NCBI GenBank assembly: GCA_905234285.1
Contig: CAJOHK010000011.1
Location: 1-44,746, forward strand
DNA from: an uncultured Bacteroidales bacterium
Lineage (GTDB): Bacteria; Bacteroidota; Bacteroidia; Bacteroidales; UBA932
DNA: 44,746 nucleotides
Direction: 5' to 3'
Made by a program: the position numbers and the translations under genes. The notes under the pieces were generated by a model. The model saw only the letters and a list, made by a program, of their open reading frames with translations. It was not told where the DNA came from and made no database searches. Below are positions 14,323 to 22,139 of the stretch, piece by piece. Every line of letters begins with the position of its first letter. Position 1 is the stretch's first letter.

Positions 14323-15207
14323 TTATTTGGTGGGCTCCATATGGAGCGTGACCAGGGTTTCCCGGCCAAAACGTTCCTTGAGTTTGTGCTCGATAGCCGT
14401 TGCCTGCTCATGCACAACATGCAGCGAAAGATTGCCATCCATGCGTACATGGGCCTCAATGGCTATGCGGTTGCCGATTCTTCGGGTTCGCAGGTTATGT
14501 GGGTTGGACACCCCCGGAAAAGAGGTGATGATGGCGTTGATTTCCTGTTCTTCCCCGGCCGATAAAGACTGGTCGGTGAGCTCTCCCAGGCTGTTTTTCA
14601 AGAGGTCCCAGGCTACTTTCAGGAGCATGCCGCCCACCACGATGGAAGCCAGCGGATCCAGTACGGCCCAGCGCTCTCCCAGCAGGATGGCGCCGCCGAT
14701 GCCTATAGCCGCGCCGATGGAGGAAAGGGCATCGCTCCGGTGGTGCCAGGCATTGGCTACCACTGCCTGCGAATTCAGTTTGTGCCCTTTGGCGGCAGTA
14801 TACCGGTAAAGGATTTCTTTTACCACAATGGAAATGAGGGCCGCCCAGAGAGCCAGCATGCCCGGAATCTCCAGCGTTTCACCCTGCAGCCAGTGGGCAA
14901 ATTTCACCGACCCGGAAACAATGATGCCGATAGCGGCCCCAACCAGTGCGAGGCCGATGAAGAGCGTGGCCAGCGTCTCGAACTTGCCGTGACCATAGTC
15001 GTGCGACTCGTCCTGCGGTTTGGCACTTACCTTCACGAAGAGGAGCACAATGAGGTCGGTGAAAAAATCCGACAGGGAGTGTACGGCATCGGCCACCATG
15101 GCGGCGCTGTGGCCCAGGAAGCCGGCTACGAACTTAAAGGTAAGCAGCGCCAGATTTCCGGCACTCCCAACCAGTGTTACCCTATAGATTTCCTTTTCTC
15201 TGTTCAT
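14323..15207 (-). CDS. Cation diffusion facilitator family metal exporter
   Basis: Inner-membrane proton-coupled efflux of Zn2+, Fe2+ or a similar divalent ion. From ATG 15207 the protein has 294 residues; an upstream start at 15243 would add a 12-residue extension with no clear support. Six membrane segments are visible. The two metal-site motifs are present: DAVHSLSDFFTD in helix 2 and HHRSDALSS in helix 5. The C-terminal cytoplasmic ferredoxin-like domain (about from residue 205) has several His residues. Cation choice cannot be read with confidence; the helix-2 D plus helix-5 H/D pattern fits FieF/ZitB-like exporters. It converges on ohrR with a four-base gap and may be functionally linked to metal stress. 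Confidence 0.92.
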   Translation of the reverse strand: MNREKEIYRVTLVGSAGNLALLTFKFVAGFLGHSAAMVADAVHSLSDFFTDLIVLLFVKVSAKPQDESHDYGHGKFETLATLFIGLALVGAAIGIIVSGSVKFAHWLQGETLEIPGMLALWAALISIVVKEILYRYTAAKGHKLNSQAVVANAWHHRSDALSSIGAAIGIGGAILLGERWAVLDPLASIVVGGMLLKVAWDLLKNSLGELTDQSLSAGEEQEINAIITSFPGVSNPHNLRTRRIGNRIAIEAHVRMDGNLSLHVVHEQATAIEHKLKERFGRETLVTLHMEPTK

Positions 15208-15239
15208 TCCTACAAATTTACAAAGAAAAGTGAACAATG

Positions 15240-15265
15240 TCACAATTAGTTTGTTATATTTGTGA
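15240..15265. promoter_or_regulatory. Promoter region of the AbrB operon with a dyad
   Basis: TATATTTG (15255-15262) is the -7 element for the gene at 15289; no TTG lies at the right -33 distance. TCACAA (15240-15245) and TTGTGA (15260-15265) form an inverted repeat around the -7 element and could be an autoregulatory site. Confidence 0.45.
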
Positions 15266-15288
15266 GAAATTTCTAACTTTTACCACAA

Positions 15289-15498
15289 ATGCAGGAAAAA
15301 GACGGCAAATACATCTTTGGCGTTGTCAAGGTAGGGGATAAAGGACAGATTGTTATTCCCAAGGATGCCCGGTCGGTATACGGAATCAAAGCGGGCGACG
15401 CCCTGGTCATGCTGGGCGACGAACGCGGCATAGCCCTGTTAAAGACAGAGATCTTCCAAAACGCAATTGACCAGGCTATGGAGGGCCTGACCAAATGA
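15289..15498 (+). CDS. AbrB/MazE/SpoVT-type DNA-binding protein
   Basis: A 69-residue swapped-hairpin transcription factor. The core GVVKVGDKGQIVIPKDARSVYGIKAGD has the family's GQIxIPK and GIKxGD motifs (residues about 11-37). The last 25 residues (LLKTEIFQNAIDQAMEGL) form an amphipathic helix. It resembles stand-alone regulators more than an antitoxin, since no toxin gene is next to it. The stop overlaps the start of the acyltransferase gene (ATGA), so it probably regulates its own operon. Confidence 0.88.
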   Translation: MQEKDGKYIFGVVKVGDKGQIVIPKDARSVYGIKAGDALVMLGDERGIALLKTEIFQNAIDQAMEGLTK

Positions 15499-16595
15499 GG
15501 CGGCATTGGATCGATAACCTTCGCTGGGTGACTGTACTGCTGGTGCTGTTTTATCACGTCATTTACTTCTATAATAATAAGGGCGTTTTTGGCGGAATTG
15601 GCGGTTTTGGGGACGGCCCCCAGTATCAGGATGTGGTCATGTATATCCTGTATCCCTGGTTTATGCCTCTCCTGTTTATTCTTGCCGGAATCAGCGCCCG
15701 TTATGCGCTGGACAGGCATTCTGCCAAGGAGTGGTTCAAGGCCCGTACGCAGAAGCTCCTGGTGCCCGGGACCATCGGCCTGTTCGTATTCCACTGGATG
15801 GTGGGCTGTTTCAATACGGCTGTGGCCAATAGGACCGGCGTTTTTGATGGTGTGCCGGCGGTGGCCAAATATGCCATCATGGCGGTGAGCGGCATCGGCC
15901 CCCTCTGGTTTGTCCAGCTGCTGTGGCTTCTGTGTCTGGTATTGTTGCTGCTGCGCGCCCTGGACAAGAAGGACCGGATCTGGAACTGGTGCGGGAAAGC
16001 CCATATCATGTGGATTATTCTATTGGGCGTCCTGTTCTGGGCCGGAGAGCAGACGCTCATCAAGCAGCCCCGCCCGGAGAGTTTGGATGGCATCTGGAAT
16101 CTGTACAAGCCCTTGTTTTACCTGGTGCCCTTCCTCATGGGCTACTATGTATTCTCGCATGACGAGGTACAGGAGAGGGTAGGGAAGGCCTGGATTCCAC
16201 TCATGGCCTGTGCCGTGGTAAGTGGTATCGTTCTCATCCTTACTACTTTTGGTCAGGACAATACTTCCCCGCAGTATATGGGCAGTCCGCTCAACTGCAC
16301 TTACGGCTGGCTTATGTGCCTGGCCATGATGGGCTGGTTCAAGGAAAAGTTTAACTGTACTGGACCGGTAGCCGGGTATTTCACCCGCTCCAGTTTTGGT
16401 ATTTATGTGGTTCATTATTTGGTGATTGCCAGCCTGGGTTATTTGATGAAGCTCTATACCCAGCTGCCTCCGGTGGCTATGTATGTCATCCTCACGGTGG
16501 CCGTATTCGCCTTGTCTCCGCTTATCTACGAGGTCCTGGTCCGCATTCCCGTGATCCGCTGGTGCATCTTCGGCGTCAAATCCAATAAAAAGTAA
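15495..16595 (+). CDS. Acyltransferase 3 family membrane protein
   Basis: Polytopic inner-membrane O-acyltransferase of the OafA/acyltransferase 3 family (366 residues). The N-terminal WIDNLRWVTVLLVLFYHVIYF has the expected Asn/Arg and the catalytic-type histidine of the first helix. The ARTQKLLVP segment fits the basic loop after helix 3. About ten hydrophobic segments follow, and SSFGIYVVHYLVI resembles the last conserved motif. Such proteins acetylate or succinylate surface polysaccharide, lipid A sugars or peptidoglycan; the substrate cannot be told. It is translationally coupled to the AbrB-like regulator and followed after 12 bases by a second membrane protein. Confidence 0.88.
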   Translation: MRRHWIDNLRWVTVLLVLFYHVIYFYNNKGVFGGIGGFGDGPQYQDVVMYILYPWFMPLLFILAGISARYALDRHSAKEWFKARTQKLLVPGTIGLFVFHWMVGCFNTAVANRTGVFDGVPAVAKYAIMAVSGIGPLWFVQLLWLLCLVLLLLRALDKKDRIWNWCGKAHIMWIILLGVLFWAGEQTLIKQPRPESLDGIWNLYKPLFYLVPFLMGYYVFSHDEVQERVGKAWIPLMACAVVSGIVLILTTFGQDNTSPQYMGSPLNCTYGWLMCLAMMGWFKEKFNCTGPVAGYFTRSSFGIYVVHYLVIASLGYLMKLYTQLPPVAMYVILTVAVFALSPLIYEVLVRIPVIRWCIFGVKSNKK

Positions 16596-16607
16596 AAGAC
16601 TACCATC

Positions 16608-17513
16608 ATGACTGTTTCGAACTGGATACGGCCCCGGCTGCGGCTTCTGGCCATTTATCAGGAACTGGGATACAATCCCTGGCACAAACCCAAGGAACGC
16701 AAGCCGGCTCAAAAGTCAAAAGGCGTATATATGGGAACCAAGGAAATGATTCCCTTCATGAACGATGACGCCAAGCGCACCATTGTCCATTTGTTTGTTC
16801 GTCCCGGGAAAATGATGCGTGACTACATCCTCCGGGGGGATCAGGAGCGTTATCTGGCGCCGCTGACGGCTCTCTTGGTGTTTTATTCGGTTTTCTCCCT
16901 GCTGCTGGCCGTTGTTAAACCGGAAAAGATAACGAGGGATATCCCCGATGACCTGGCAAAAAGCTTGAGCAGTGAAGTGATCGCAGAAGCCGACAGCACG
17001 GGCTTGTCGGGAGGAAAAGTGGCTAAATTTTCGGAGGCATTAGTCCATACCATCACCTATGCCCGGGTGTTAACCCGACTGGACAGGTATCCCGATGCCG
17101 TGGATACGCCCTGGAAGGAGTCGCTGGCGGCCGTGGAAAGCGATCTCAGGACCAAAGGCATCCCCCTGTTCATGAATAACTTCCTGCTCATCTGGATGGC
17201 CTTTGCCCTATTGTTGAGAAAGTACAATGTGAGTTTTTCGGGCGCGGCGGCAGCATCGGCCTATGTCCTGTGCCAGTTCTGCCTTTTCATGTTTCTGGCG
17301 CTCATCTTCTCGCTGGGAGAAAAATCGGAATTGGGCGTGGCCGTGATGGGCGCCCTGCTCTTTATAGATTTTCAGCAGATGCTGGGTGTGGGCAAACGTA
17401 AAGCCTTTTGGCTCACCGTAAAAACGGGTCTGGCATATGTGGGTATAGCCACGCTGTTTTATCTGATACTCAGCATAGTGTTGCTTGTCATAGCCTATTT
17501 CAGGGCTTTTTAA
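16608..17513 (+). CDS. Membrane protein resembling DUF3667
   Basis: A 301-residue protein with a soluble N-terminus. The middle motif RTIVHLFVRPGKMMRDYILRG followed by YLAPLTALLVFYSVFSLL recalls DUF3667 proteins. The usual N-terminal zinc ribbon (CxxCG) is missing. A predicted periplasmic or cytoplasmic loop of about 100 residues is followed by at least four further membrane segments up to the C-terminal end. Function unknown. It is third in the AbrB-acyltransferase operon, and its stop overlaps that of the convergent outer-membrane gene by four bases. Confidence 0.65.
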   Translation: MTVSNWIRPRLRLLAIYQELGYNPWHKPKERKPAQKSKGVYMGTKEMIPFMNDDAKRTIVHLFVRPGKMMRDYILRGDQERYLAPLTALLVFYSVFSLLLAVVKPEKITRDIPDDLAKSLSSEVIAEADSTGLSGGKVAKFSEALVHTITYARVLTRLDRYPDAVDTPWKESLAAVESDLRTKGIPLFMNNFLLIWMAFALLLRKYNVSFSGAAAASAYVLCQFCLFMFLALIFSLGEKSELGVAVMGALLFIDFQQMLGVGKRKAFWLTVKTGLAYVGIATLFYLILSIVLLVIAYFRAF

Positions 17514-18685
17514 AACCTTACCCCAAGGGTGAAATCCAGGCTGGTGGCGCGGGAGAAATAGTGGCACTTGCAGGCAATTCCCAGATAGGTGTTGCCCAGT
17601 TTGGGAAAGAGGATTTTCCCGCCGAAGCGCTGGTAGGTATAGCCTTCCTGCTCTAGGACGCCCAGGTGCTTGTAGATATAGGCGCCAATCTGCATCCACG
17701 CCGTGAAATTGCCGAAATGCACCTGCTGGATGGCCGACAGGCCAAAGCAGACGGGCCGATAATCGTAGTTCTCGGGGTTCCGGTGGGAGTAGACCACCCG
17801 CTCGGCAAAGGCTACATGCTCCATGAATTCTTGGGTAAAGGCAAAGACATCCAGGCCCAGGCCGGAGGACAGCCGTTTGTTGTACTGATAGCAGGCGCTG
17901 CCGCCGAAGGTAAAGGAGGGCCAGGGCTCAGTTTTGCCGAAAGCATGCCACTGCACGGAGCAGCGGTGAACGCCGTATCCGGCATATACCTCATACAGCA
18001 TATGGCGCTTGAACAGGGTGTCCTTGGGGGCTTTGCCTTCCCGCACCTTGGGCGGCGAAAGGGAATAGCGGGCCTCCAGCATGACGTCCAGCCCGTTGAA
18101 TCCTTCGTTGGGATACACCAGGCGGCCGGTAGACATGTGGGTGAACCGGCCCATCACGCCCAGTTCAAAGCGGGGCGTGGGCCGATATTTGACCAGCAGG
18201 CTGGGGCCCAGATAGATTACCATACCGGAACTGAAGATGGTATTCTTGGGATTCTCCTCGGGGTCATAGACTTTGCTGTTGAACCCCACGCCCACAGAGA
18301 AATCGTAGCCGAAGGAGAGCCTGCGGGTGCGCACGAAATCGCGTTCAAAGTAGCCGTATAGGGAAAGCAGGTCGCTCAAACGGGAGTCTCCTACGAACTG
18401 GAAATGGCTTGCCCCTTTCCAGTTTACGCCAAAGCCTATCGTGGGATAATTGAAAAGGGCGGCGTAGGAGGCGGGGTCCTCTGAGGTAAGTTGATAGCCC
18501 ATGCGAAAATCGGCCGTGGGATACCAGAAGGAACTGGCCAGTTCCTGATAGTCCTTGGGGTTATGGGCCATATAGCCCGCGCCGGCATAAAGGGCCATAT
18601 TCCATTGACGGTTCCTGTCCTGGGCCCACAGGGATGTGCATAGGGCCAGGCACATAGAGAAGGCTATCAGTAATTTAGGTCGCAT
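17510..18685 (-). CDS. Outer-membrane beta-barrel resembling acyloxyacyl hydrolase / lipid A deacylase PagL
   Basis: A 391-residue exported protein. The signal peptide is residues 1 to about 21 (MRPKLLIAFSMCLALCTSLWA, cleavage near AQD). The rest has alternating aromatic beta strands and ends in F (TLGVRF), as expected for an outer-membrane barrel. The segment FTHMSTGRLVYPNEGFNG resembles the PagL active site (His-x-Ser, then N-x-G). The third catalytic residue (Glu in P. aeruginosa PagL) is not certain here. It is longer than PagL (about 170), so a second half-barrel or extra domain is present. A role in lipid A remodelling would suit the convergent acyltransferase, but this is inference. 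A PorV- or porin-like structural protein is an alternative. Confidence 0.6.
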   Translation of the reverse strand: MRPKLLIAFSMCLALCTSLWAQDRNRQWNMALYAGAGYMAHNPKDYQELASSFWYPTADFRMGYQLTSEDPASYAALFNYPTIGFGVNWKGASHFQFVGDSRLSDLLSLYGYFERDFVRTRRLSFGYDFSVGVGFNSKVYDPEENPKNTIFSSGMVIYLGPSLLVKYRPTPRFELGVMGRFTHMSTGRLVYPNEGFNGLDVMLEARYSLSPPKVREGKAPKDTLFKRHMLYEVYAGYGVHRCSVQWHAFGKTEPWPSFTFGGSACYQYNKRLSSGLGLDVFAFTQEFMEHVAFAERVVYSHRNPENYDYRPVCFGLSAIQQVHFGNFTAWMQIGAYIYKHLGVLEQEGYTYQRFGGKILFPKLGNTYLGIACKCHYFSRATSLDFTLGVRF

Positions 18686-18697
18686 CTGGAATCAACT

Positions 18698-18727
18698 AAC
18701 GCCAACCTGCTTTTGCAGATTGGCGTT
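18698..18727 (-). terminator. Hairpin after tRNA-Glu
   Basis: AACGCCAACCTGC and GCAGATTGGCGTT pair over 13 positions (two G-T pairs) around TTTT. It separates tRNA-Glu from the outer-membrane gene on the minus strand. Confidence 0.7.
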
Positions 18728-18731
18728 TTGG

Positions 18732-18803
18732 TACTGGGTAGGAGAATCGAACTCCTATTGCGAGATTGAGAATCTCGAGTACTAACCGTTATACGAACCC
18801 AGC
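18732..18803 (-). tRNA. tRNA-Glu (anticodon CTC)
   Basis: On the minus strand the acceptor GCTGGGT pairs with ACCCAGT and the discriminator is A. The anticodon stem CGAGA/TCTCG encloses TTCTCAA, giving anticodon CTC (codon GAG). The T arm is AGGAG-TTCGATT-CTCCT. CCA is not encoded. Confidence 0.9.
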
Positions 18804-18815
18804 GGGTTGGGAGTG

Positions 18816-18846
18816 CAAAGGTACGGAAAAAATCTGAATCTCCAAA
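18816..18846 (-). promoter_or_regulatory. Promoter of tRNA-Glu
   Basis: Minus strand TTTGG (18846-18842) and TACCTTTG (18823-18816) about 18 bases apart. The tRNA starts 13 bases after the -7 element. Confidence 0.75.
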
Positions 18847-18849
18847 TTT

Positions 18850-19218
18850 TTATTTTAAAAATACAAAGAAAACTGCCAAAACCAGACAAGCGAAGGCGGC
18901 GATATGATTCCACTGGATGGGTTGTCCCTTGAAAAGGAAGGTAACTACGATAGTGAAAACGGTGACGGAAATCACTTCCTGAATCACTTTGAGCTGCATG
19001 AGATTGAAGGGACCGCCGTTTTCGATGAAGCCGATTCTGTTGGCCGGAACCAGCAGGCAGTATTCAAAAAAAGCGATGCCCCAGGAAAAGAGGATAATGA
19101 GAATAAGCGGCCAGTCCGTAGAAATTTTCATCTCCTGAAGCTTCAGGTGCCCATACCATGCAAACGTCATGAGGACGTTGGAAAACACCAGCATCAAAAC
19201 AGTCCAAAACCCTTTCAT
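18850..19218 (-). CDS. DMT-type small membrane protein (DUF486 family)
   Basis: A 122-residue protein of four hydrophobic helices (about 4-22, 36-55, 84-102, 106-121), the size and layout of DUF486 members related to the small multidrug-resistance/drug-metabolite transporters. Diagnostic pieces are MTFAWYGHLK, FSWGIAFFEY and PANRIGF. Substrate unknown. Transcribed divergently from glmM; a minus-strand -7 element TAACTTTG (19251-19244) overlaps the glmM promoter. Confidence 0.85.
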   Translation of the reverse strand: MKGFWTVLMLVFSNVLMTFAWYGHLKLQEMKISTDWPLILIILFSWGIAFFEYCLLVPANRIGFIENGGPFNLMQLKVIQEVISVTVFTIVVTFLFKGQPIQWNHIAAFACLVLAVFFVFLK

Positions 19219-19229
19219 AAATACGTCTA

Positions 19230-19260
19230 TTGTTTTAAGCGTGCAAAGTTAGTATATTTG
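19230..19260 (+). promoter_or_regulatory. Promoter of glmM-namZ
   Basis: TTG at 19230-19232 and TATATTTG at 19253-19260, 20 bases apart. The opposite strand carries TAACTTTG over 19244-19251 for the divergent DUF486 gene, so the two promoters overlap and may exclude one another. Confidence 0.7.
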
Positions 19261-19280
19261 TTCGATTTAAAGAATAATTT

Positions 19281-20693
19281 ATGACGCTCATCAAATCCAT
19301 TTCCGGTATTCGCGGAACCATCGGCGGCGCTCCCGGTAACGCCCTCACCCCCATTGACGTAGTGAAATTCACGGCCGCCTATGCGGCAACGCTTCCCCAA
19401 CGCAAGCCCCAGCCCAATGGTGCCCGTTACAAAGTAGTAGTGGGCAAGGATGCCCGTATGTCCGGCGATATGGTAGAGCAGCTGGTGGTAGGAACCCTCA
19501 TCGGCTGTGGCATCGATGTGGTAAAATGCGGCTTCGCTTCTACGCCTACCACAGAGATGGCCGTGGTCTTTGCCCAGGCCGACGGTGGCATCATTCTCAC
19601 CGCCAGCCACAACCCGCGCCAGTGGAACGCCCTCAAGCTCCTCAACGACAAGGGCGAATTCCTTACGGCCATCGAGGGACAGGCCGTGCTGGACCTCGCA
19701 GCTGCCGAGGATTTCAACTTCGCCGAGGTAGACGATTTGGGCACCATCGAGGAAGAAGACTTCACCGACAAACACCTGGATGCCGTCCTGGCCCTGCCGG
19801 CCGTGGATGTAGACGCTATCAAGGCGGCCAAGTTCACCGTGGTGGTAGACGCCATCAACTCGGTGGGCGGCATCATCATGCCCCGGTTGCTCAAGCGGCT
19901 GGGTGTCAAATGCATAGAACTTAACTGCAATCCCACGGGAGACTTTGCGCACAATCCGGAACCCTTACCCGCCAACCTCGTAGACCTCTGCGAGACCGTG
20001 AAGAAGGAAAAGGCCGACCTGGGCGTTTCCGTAGACCCGGATGTAGACCGTCTGGCCTTTATCCAGGAGGATGGTGAACCCTTCGTAGAGGAATACACCC
20101 TGGTTTCCGTGGCCGATTACCTGTGTGAGCTGGCCCAGAAGGAAGGGAAGCCTATTGCCACGGTCTCCAACCTCTCCAGCACCAGGGCCCTCCGCGACGT
20201 CACCGAGAAGCACGGCGGCACCTATTATGCATCGGCCGTGGGAGAGGTGAACGTTACCACCCTCATGCACAAGGTGGGCGCCCTTATCGGTGGAGAAGGC
20301 AATGGCGGTGTTATCTATCCCACCATCCACGCAGGCCGCGACGCCATGGTAGGTGTGGCCCTGTTCCTTAGCAACCTGGCCCACAAAAAGATGAAGGTGA
20401 GCGAGCTCAAGAAGACGTATCCCCAGTACTTCATTGCCAAGAACAAGATCCAGCTCAGCGACACCGCCCTCATAGACAAGATTCTCTCGGAGCTCAAGAA
20501 GATTTACGCCAACGAGAACATCAACGACATCGACGGCGTAAAAATCAACTTTGAAAAGAACAAGACCTGGGTGCACCTGCGCAAGTCCAACACCGAGCCC
20601 ATCATCCGCATCTACTCCGAGGCCGCCACCATGGCCGAGGCCGAAGCCCTGGGCAATGAGGTGATTGCCGTGGCCCAAAAGATCATCGGATAG
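19281..20693 (+). CDS. glmM: Phosphoglucosamine mutase (phosphohexomutase family)
   Basis: Converts glucosamine-6-phosphate to glucosamine-1-phosphate for UDP-GlcNAc, hence peptidoglycan and lipid A. The 470 residues have the family's four domains. The active-site serine loop is TASHNPRQWN (about residue 111-120). The metal-binding loop is DPDVDR (about 252-257), the sugar-specificity loop is GEGNGGV and the C-terminal phosphate loop is RKSNTEPIIRIYSE. The GEGNGG loop and absence of another glmM in the window support GlmM. Phosphomannomutase or phosphoglucomutase activity cannot be excluded by eye. Its stop overlaps the GTG start of the next gene. Confidence 0.88.
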   Translation: MTLIKSISGIRGTIGGAPGNALTPIDVVKFTAAYAATLPQRKPQPNGARYKVVVGKDARMSGDMVEQLVVGTLIGCGIDVVKCGFASTPTTEMAVVFAQADGGIILTASHNPRQWNALKLLNDKGEFLTAIEGQAVLDLAAAEDFNFAEVDDLGTIEEEDFTDKHLDAVLALPAVDVDAIKAAKFTVVVDAINSVGGIIMPRLLKRLGVKCIELNCNPTGDFAHNPEPLPANLVDLCETVKKEKADLGVSVDPDVDRLAFIQEDGEPFVEEYTLVSVADYLCELAQKEGKPIATVSNLSSTRALRDVTEKHGGTYYASAVGEVNVTTLMHKVGALIGGEGNGGVIYPTIHAGRDAMVGVALFLSNLAHKKMKVSELKKTYPQYFIAKNKIQLSDTALIDKILSELKKIYANENINDIDGVKINFEKNKTWVHLRKSNTEPIIRIYSEAATMAEAEALGNEVIAVAQKIIG

Positions 20694-21760
20694 TGTTCTC
20701 ATTCCGAACCACACCCCTGGAAGACCAGCTGGACAAGGCCTTGCTGTATGGCAAGGTGGGGTGTTTTTGCACCCAGAACTGCTGGGATACGGCCAAGGGA
20801 CGGTGGATGTATGAGCTTTTCCATGAGCGGGGAAACCTGGTGACGGTGTTCAATCCCCGGGAGGCAGAGCTTACGCCGGGCACCAATCACATCGTTTTCG
20901 AGAGCGACCAGCTGCGGGAACTGGATGCCGTAGTGGTAGAAATCCAGGACGTTGGGGTGCGGTATTTCAACTACACCAAGGACGTCATGCAGCTCATGGA
21001 AATGCTCAAACTGCTGGACGACGAAGCCCCTTCCCTTTATGTGGTAGACCATATCAACCCTTCCGGCCGGGTAGTAGAAGGTACCATCCCGGCCGTGGCG
21101 GGGGAGATGTATGTACCCAAGGTGGCCCATCGGCATGGCCTCACCCTGGGAGAATTGGTGAACCTGTATGCCAGTGAAATCGGCGCCAAGTTCCCCATCC
21201 ACGTGATATCGGCCATGGCTACGGATGCCAACCGGCAGCTGATGCCCTGGACCATCGCGCCGGCTTCGGACATTCCCGGCCTGTTCAGCTCCTACCTGTA
21301 CAGCGGCGGCGGGCTTTGGAACAACACCTCGTTCACGCCCGGAATCGGCACGTCCCGCCCTTACGAGTATATCGGCGCGCCATTCGTGAAGCCACTCAGG
21401 CCGGAGGATCTGCCCCAGGCCCCGGGAGCGCTTTTGCGCCCCTGCTCGTTCACGCCGGCTGCCGGCCGATATGCCGGCGAGCGCTGCTTCGGCTTTCAGC
21501 TCATGCTGATTCCCGGGGAGCCCTACCACAGCCTGCTGCACACCCTGCACCTCATGCGCTGGTTCCGCGAGCATTATTCGGCCTTTGAGTTCGAGGATGC
21601 CTTCTGGACCAAACTGGCCGACCCTGTGCTGGAGGCCTACCTCAAGGAAGAACTGTCCTTTGACGTGGTACAGGAGCACATGAAGCTGGAAGAGCAAAAG
21701 TGGATTCGCAAAGCCAAACGCTATGTCCTGTACGAGGACCAGCCATATAGGATGAAATAA
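20693..21760 (+). CDS. DUF1343 / NamZ-like protein (exo-N-acetylmuramidase family)
   Basis: A 355-residue member of the DUF1343 family, whose characterised member NamZ removes MurNAc from non-reducing ends of peptidoglycan fragments. Recognised segments are VVVEIQDVGVRYFNYTKDV, VVDHINPSGRVVEG and GLTLGELVNLYA. Unlike many relatives it has no signal peptide, so the product stays in the cytoplasm. The frame begins with GTG at 20693, overlapping the glmM TAG by one base (TAGTG), the same arrangement as the TAATG junctions elsewhere. The next in-frame ATG is 38 codons in and would remove conserved sequence. Coupling to glmM suggests recovered amino sugars meet new synthesis. Confidence 0.85.
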   Translation: MFSFRTTPLEDQLDKALLYGKVGCFCTQNCWDTAKGRWMYELFHERGNLVTVFNPREAELTPGTNHIVFESDQLRELDAVVVEIQDVGVRYFNYTKDVMQLMEMLKLLDDEAPSLYVVDHINPSGRVVEGTIPAVAGEMYVPKVAHRHGLTLGELVNLYASEIGAKFPIHVISAMATDANRQLMPWTIAPASDIPGLFSSYLYSGGGLWNNTSFTPGIGTSRPYEYIGAPFVKPLRPEDLPQAPGALLRPCSFTPAAGRYAGERCFGFQLMLIPGEPYHSLLHTLHLMRWFREHYSAFEFEDAFWTKLADPVLEAYLKEELSFDVVQEHMKLEEQKWIRKAKRYVLYEDQPYRMK

Positions 21761-21792
21761 TTTGGAATTCTCAATTTGTTTACCTATCTTTG
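21761..21792 (+). promoter_or_regulatory. Promoter of rpmE2
   Basis: TTTGG at 21761-21765 and TATCTTTG at 21785-21792, 19 bases apart. Confidence 0.8.
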
Positions 21793-21828
21793 CGGTCCAA
21801 AATTGTTAACAATTATTTTTTACGTAAA

Positions 21829-22080
21829 ATGAAGAAAGGAATTCATCCCGAAACCTACCGTCTTGTAGCTTTCAAGGATATGTCCAATGACACGGTGTTC
21901 ATCACCCGTTCCTGCGCTCCTTCCAAGGAAAACATCACTGTGGAAGGCGTAGAGTACCCGCTGGTGAAGCTGGAAATTTCCAACACTTCCCACCCGTTCT
22001 ATACTGGTAAGGTGAAGCTCGTGGATACCGCCGGCCGCGTGGATATGTTCTATCAGAGATACAAGAGCCGCAAGAAATAA
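21829..22080 (+). CDS. rpmE2: 50S ribosomal protein L31, type B
   Basis: An 83-residue large-subunit protein. It begins MKKGIHPETYR and continues with VFITRSCAPS, EYPLVKLEISNTSHPFYTG and DMFYQRYKSRKK. It lacks the CxxC pair that holds zinc in the A form, so it is the zinc-independent B type. ATG 21829 is chosen; an earlier in-frame start would fall within the promoter leader and add a 13-residue extension foreign to the family. Monocistronic, with its own promoter and terminator. Confidence 0.96.
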   Translation: MKKGIHPETYRLVAFKDMSNDTVFITRSCAPSKENITVEGVEYPLVKLEISNTSHPFYTGKVKLVDTAGRVDMFYQRYKSRKK

Positions 22081-22100
22081 TCATTGCAGCCCAAAGGTTG

Positions 22101-22139
22101 AACAGGATTCGCTCAGAGTGGAGCGGATCCTGTTTTTTT
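22101..22139. terminator. Strong terminator between rpmE2 and the ABC ATPase gene
   Basis: AACAGGATTCGCTC and GAGCGGATCCTGTT pair over 14 positions (one T-G pair) around AGAGTG, followed by seven T. It also lies at the 3' end of the minus-strand gene and may serve both. Confidence 0.85.
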
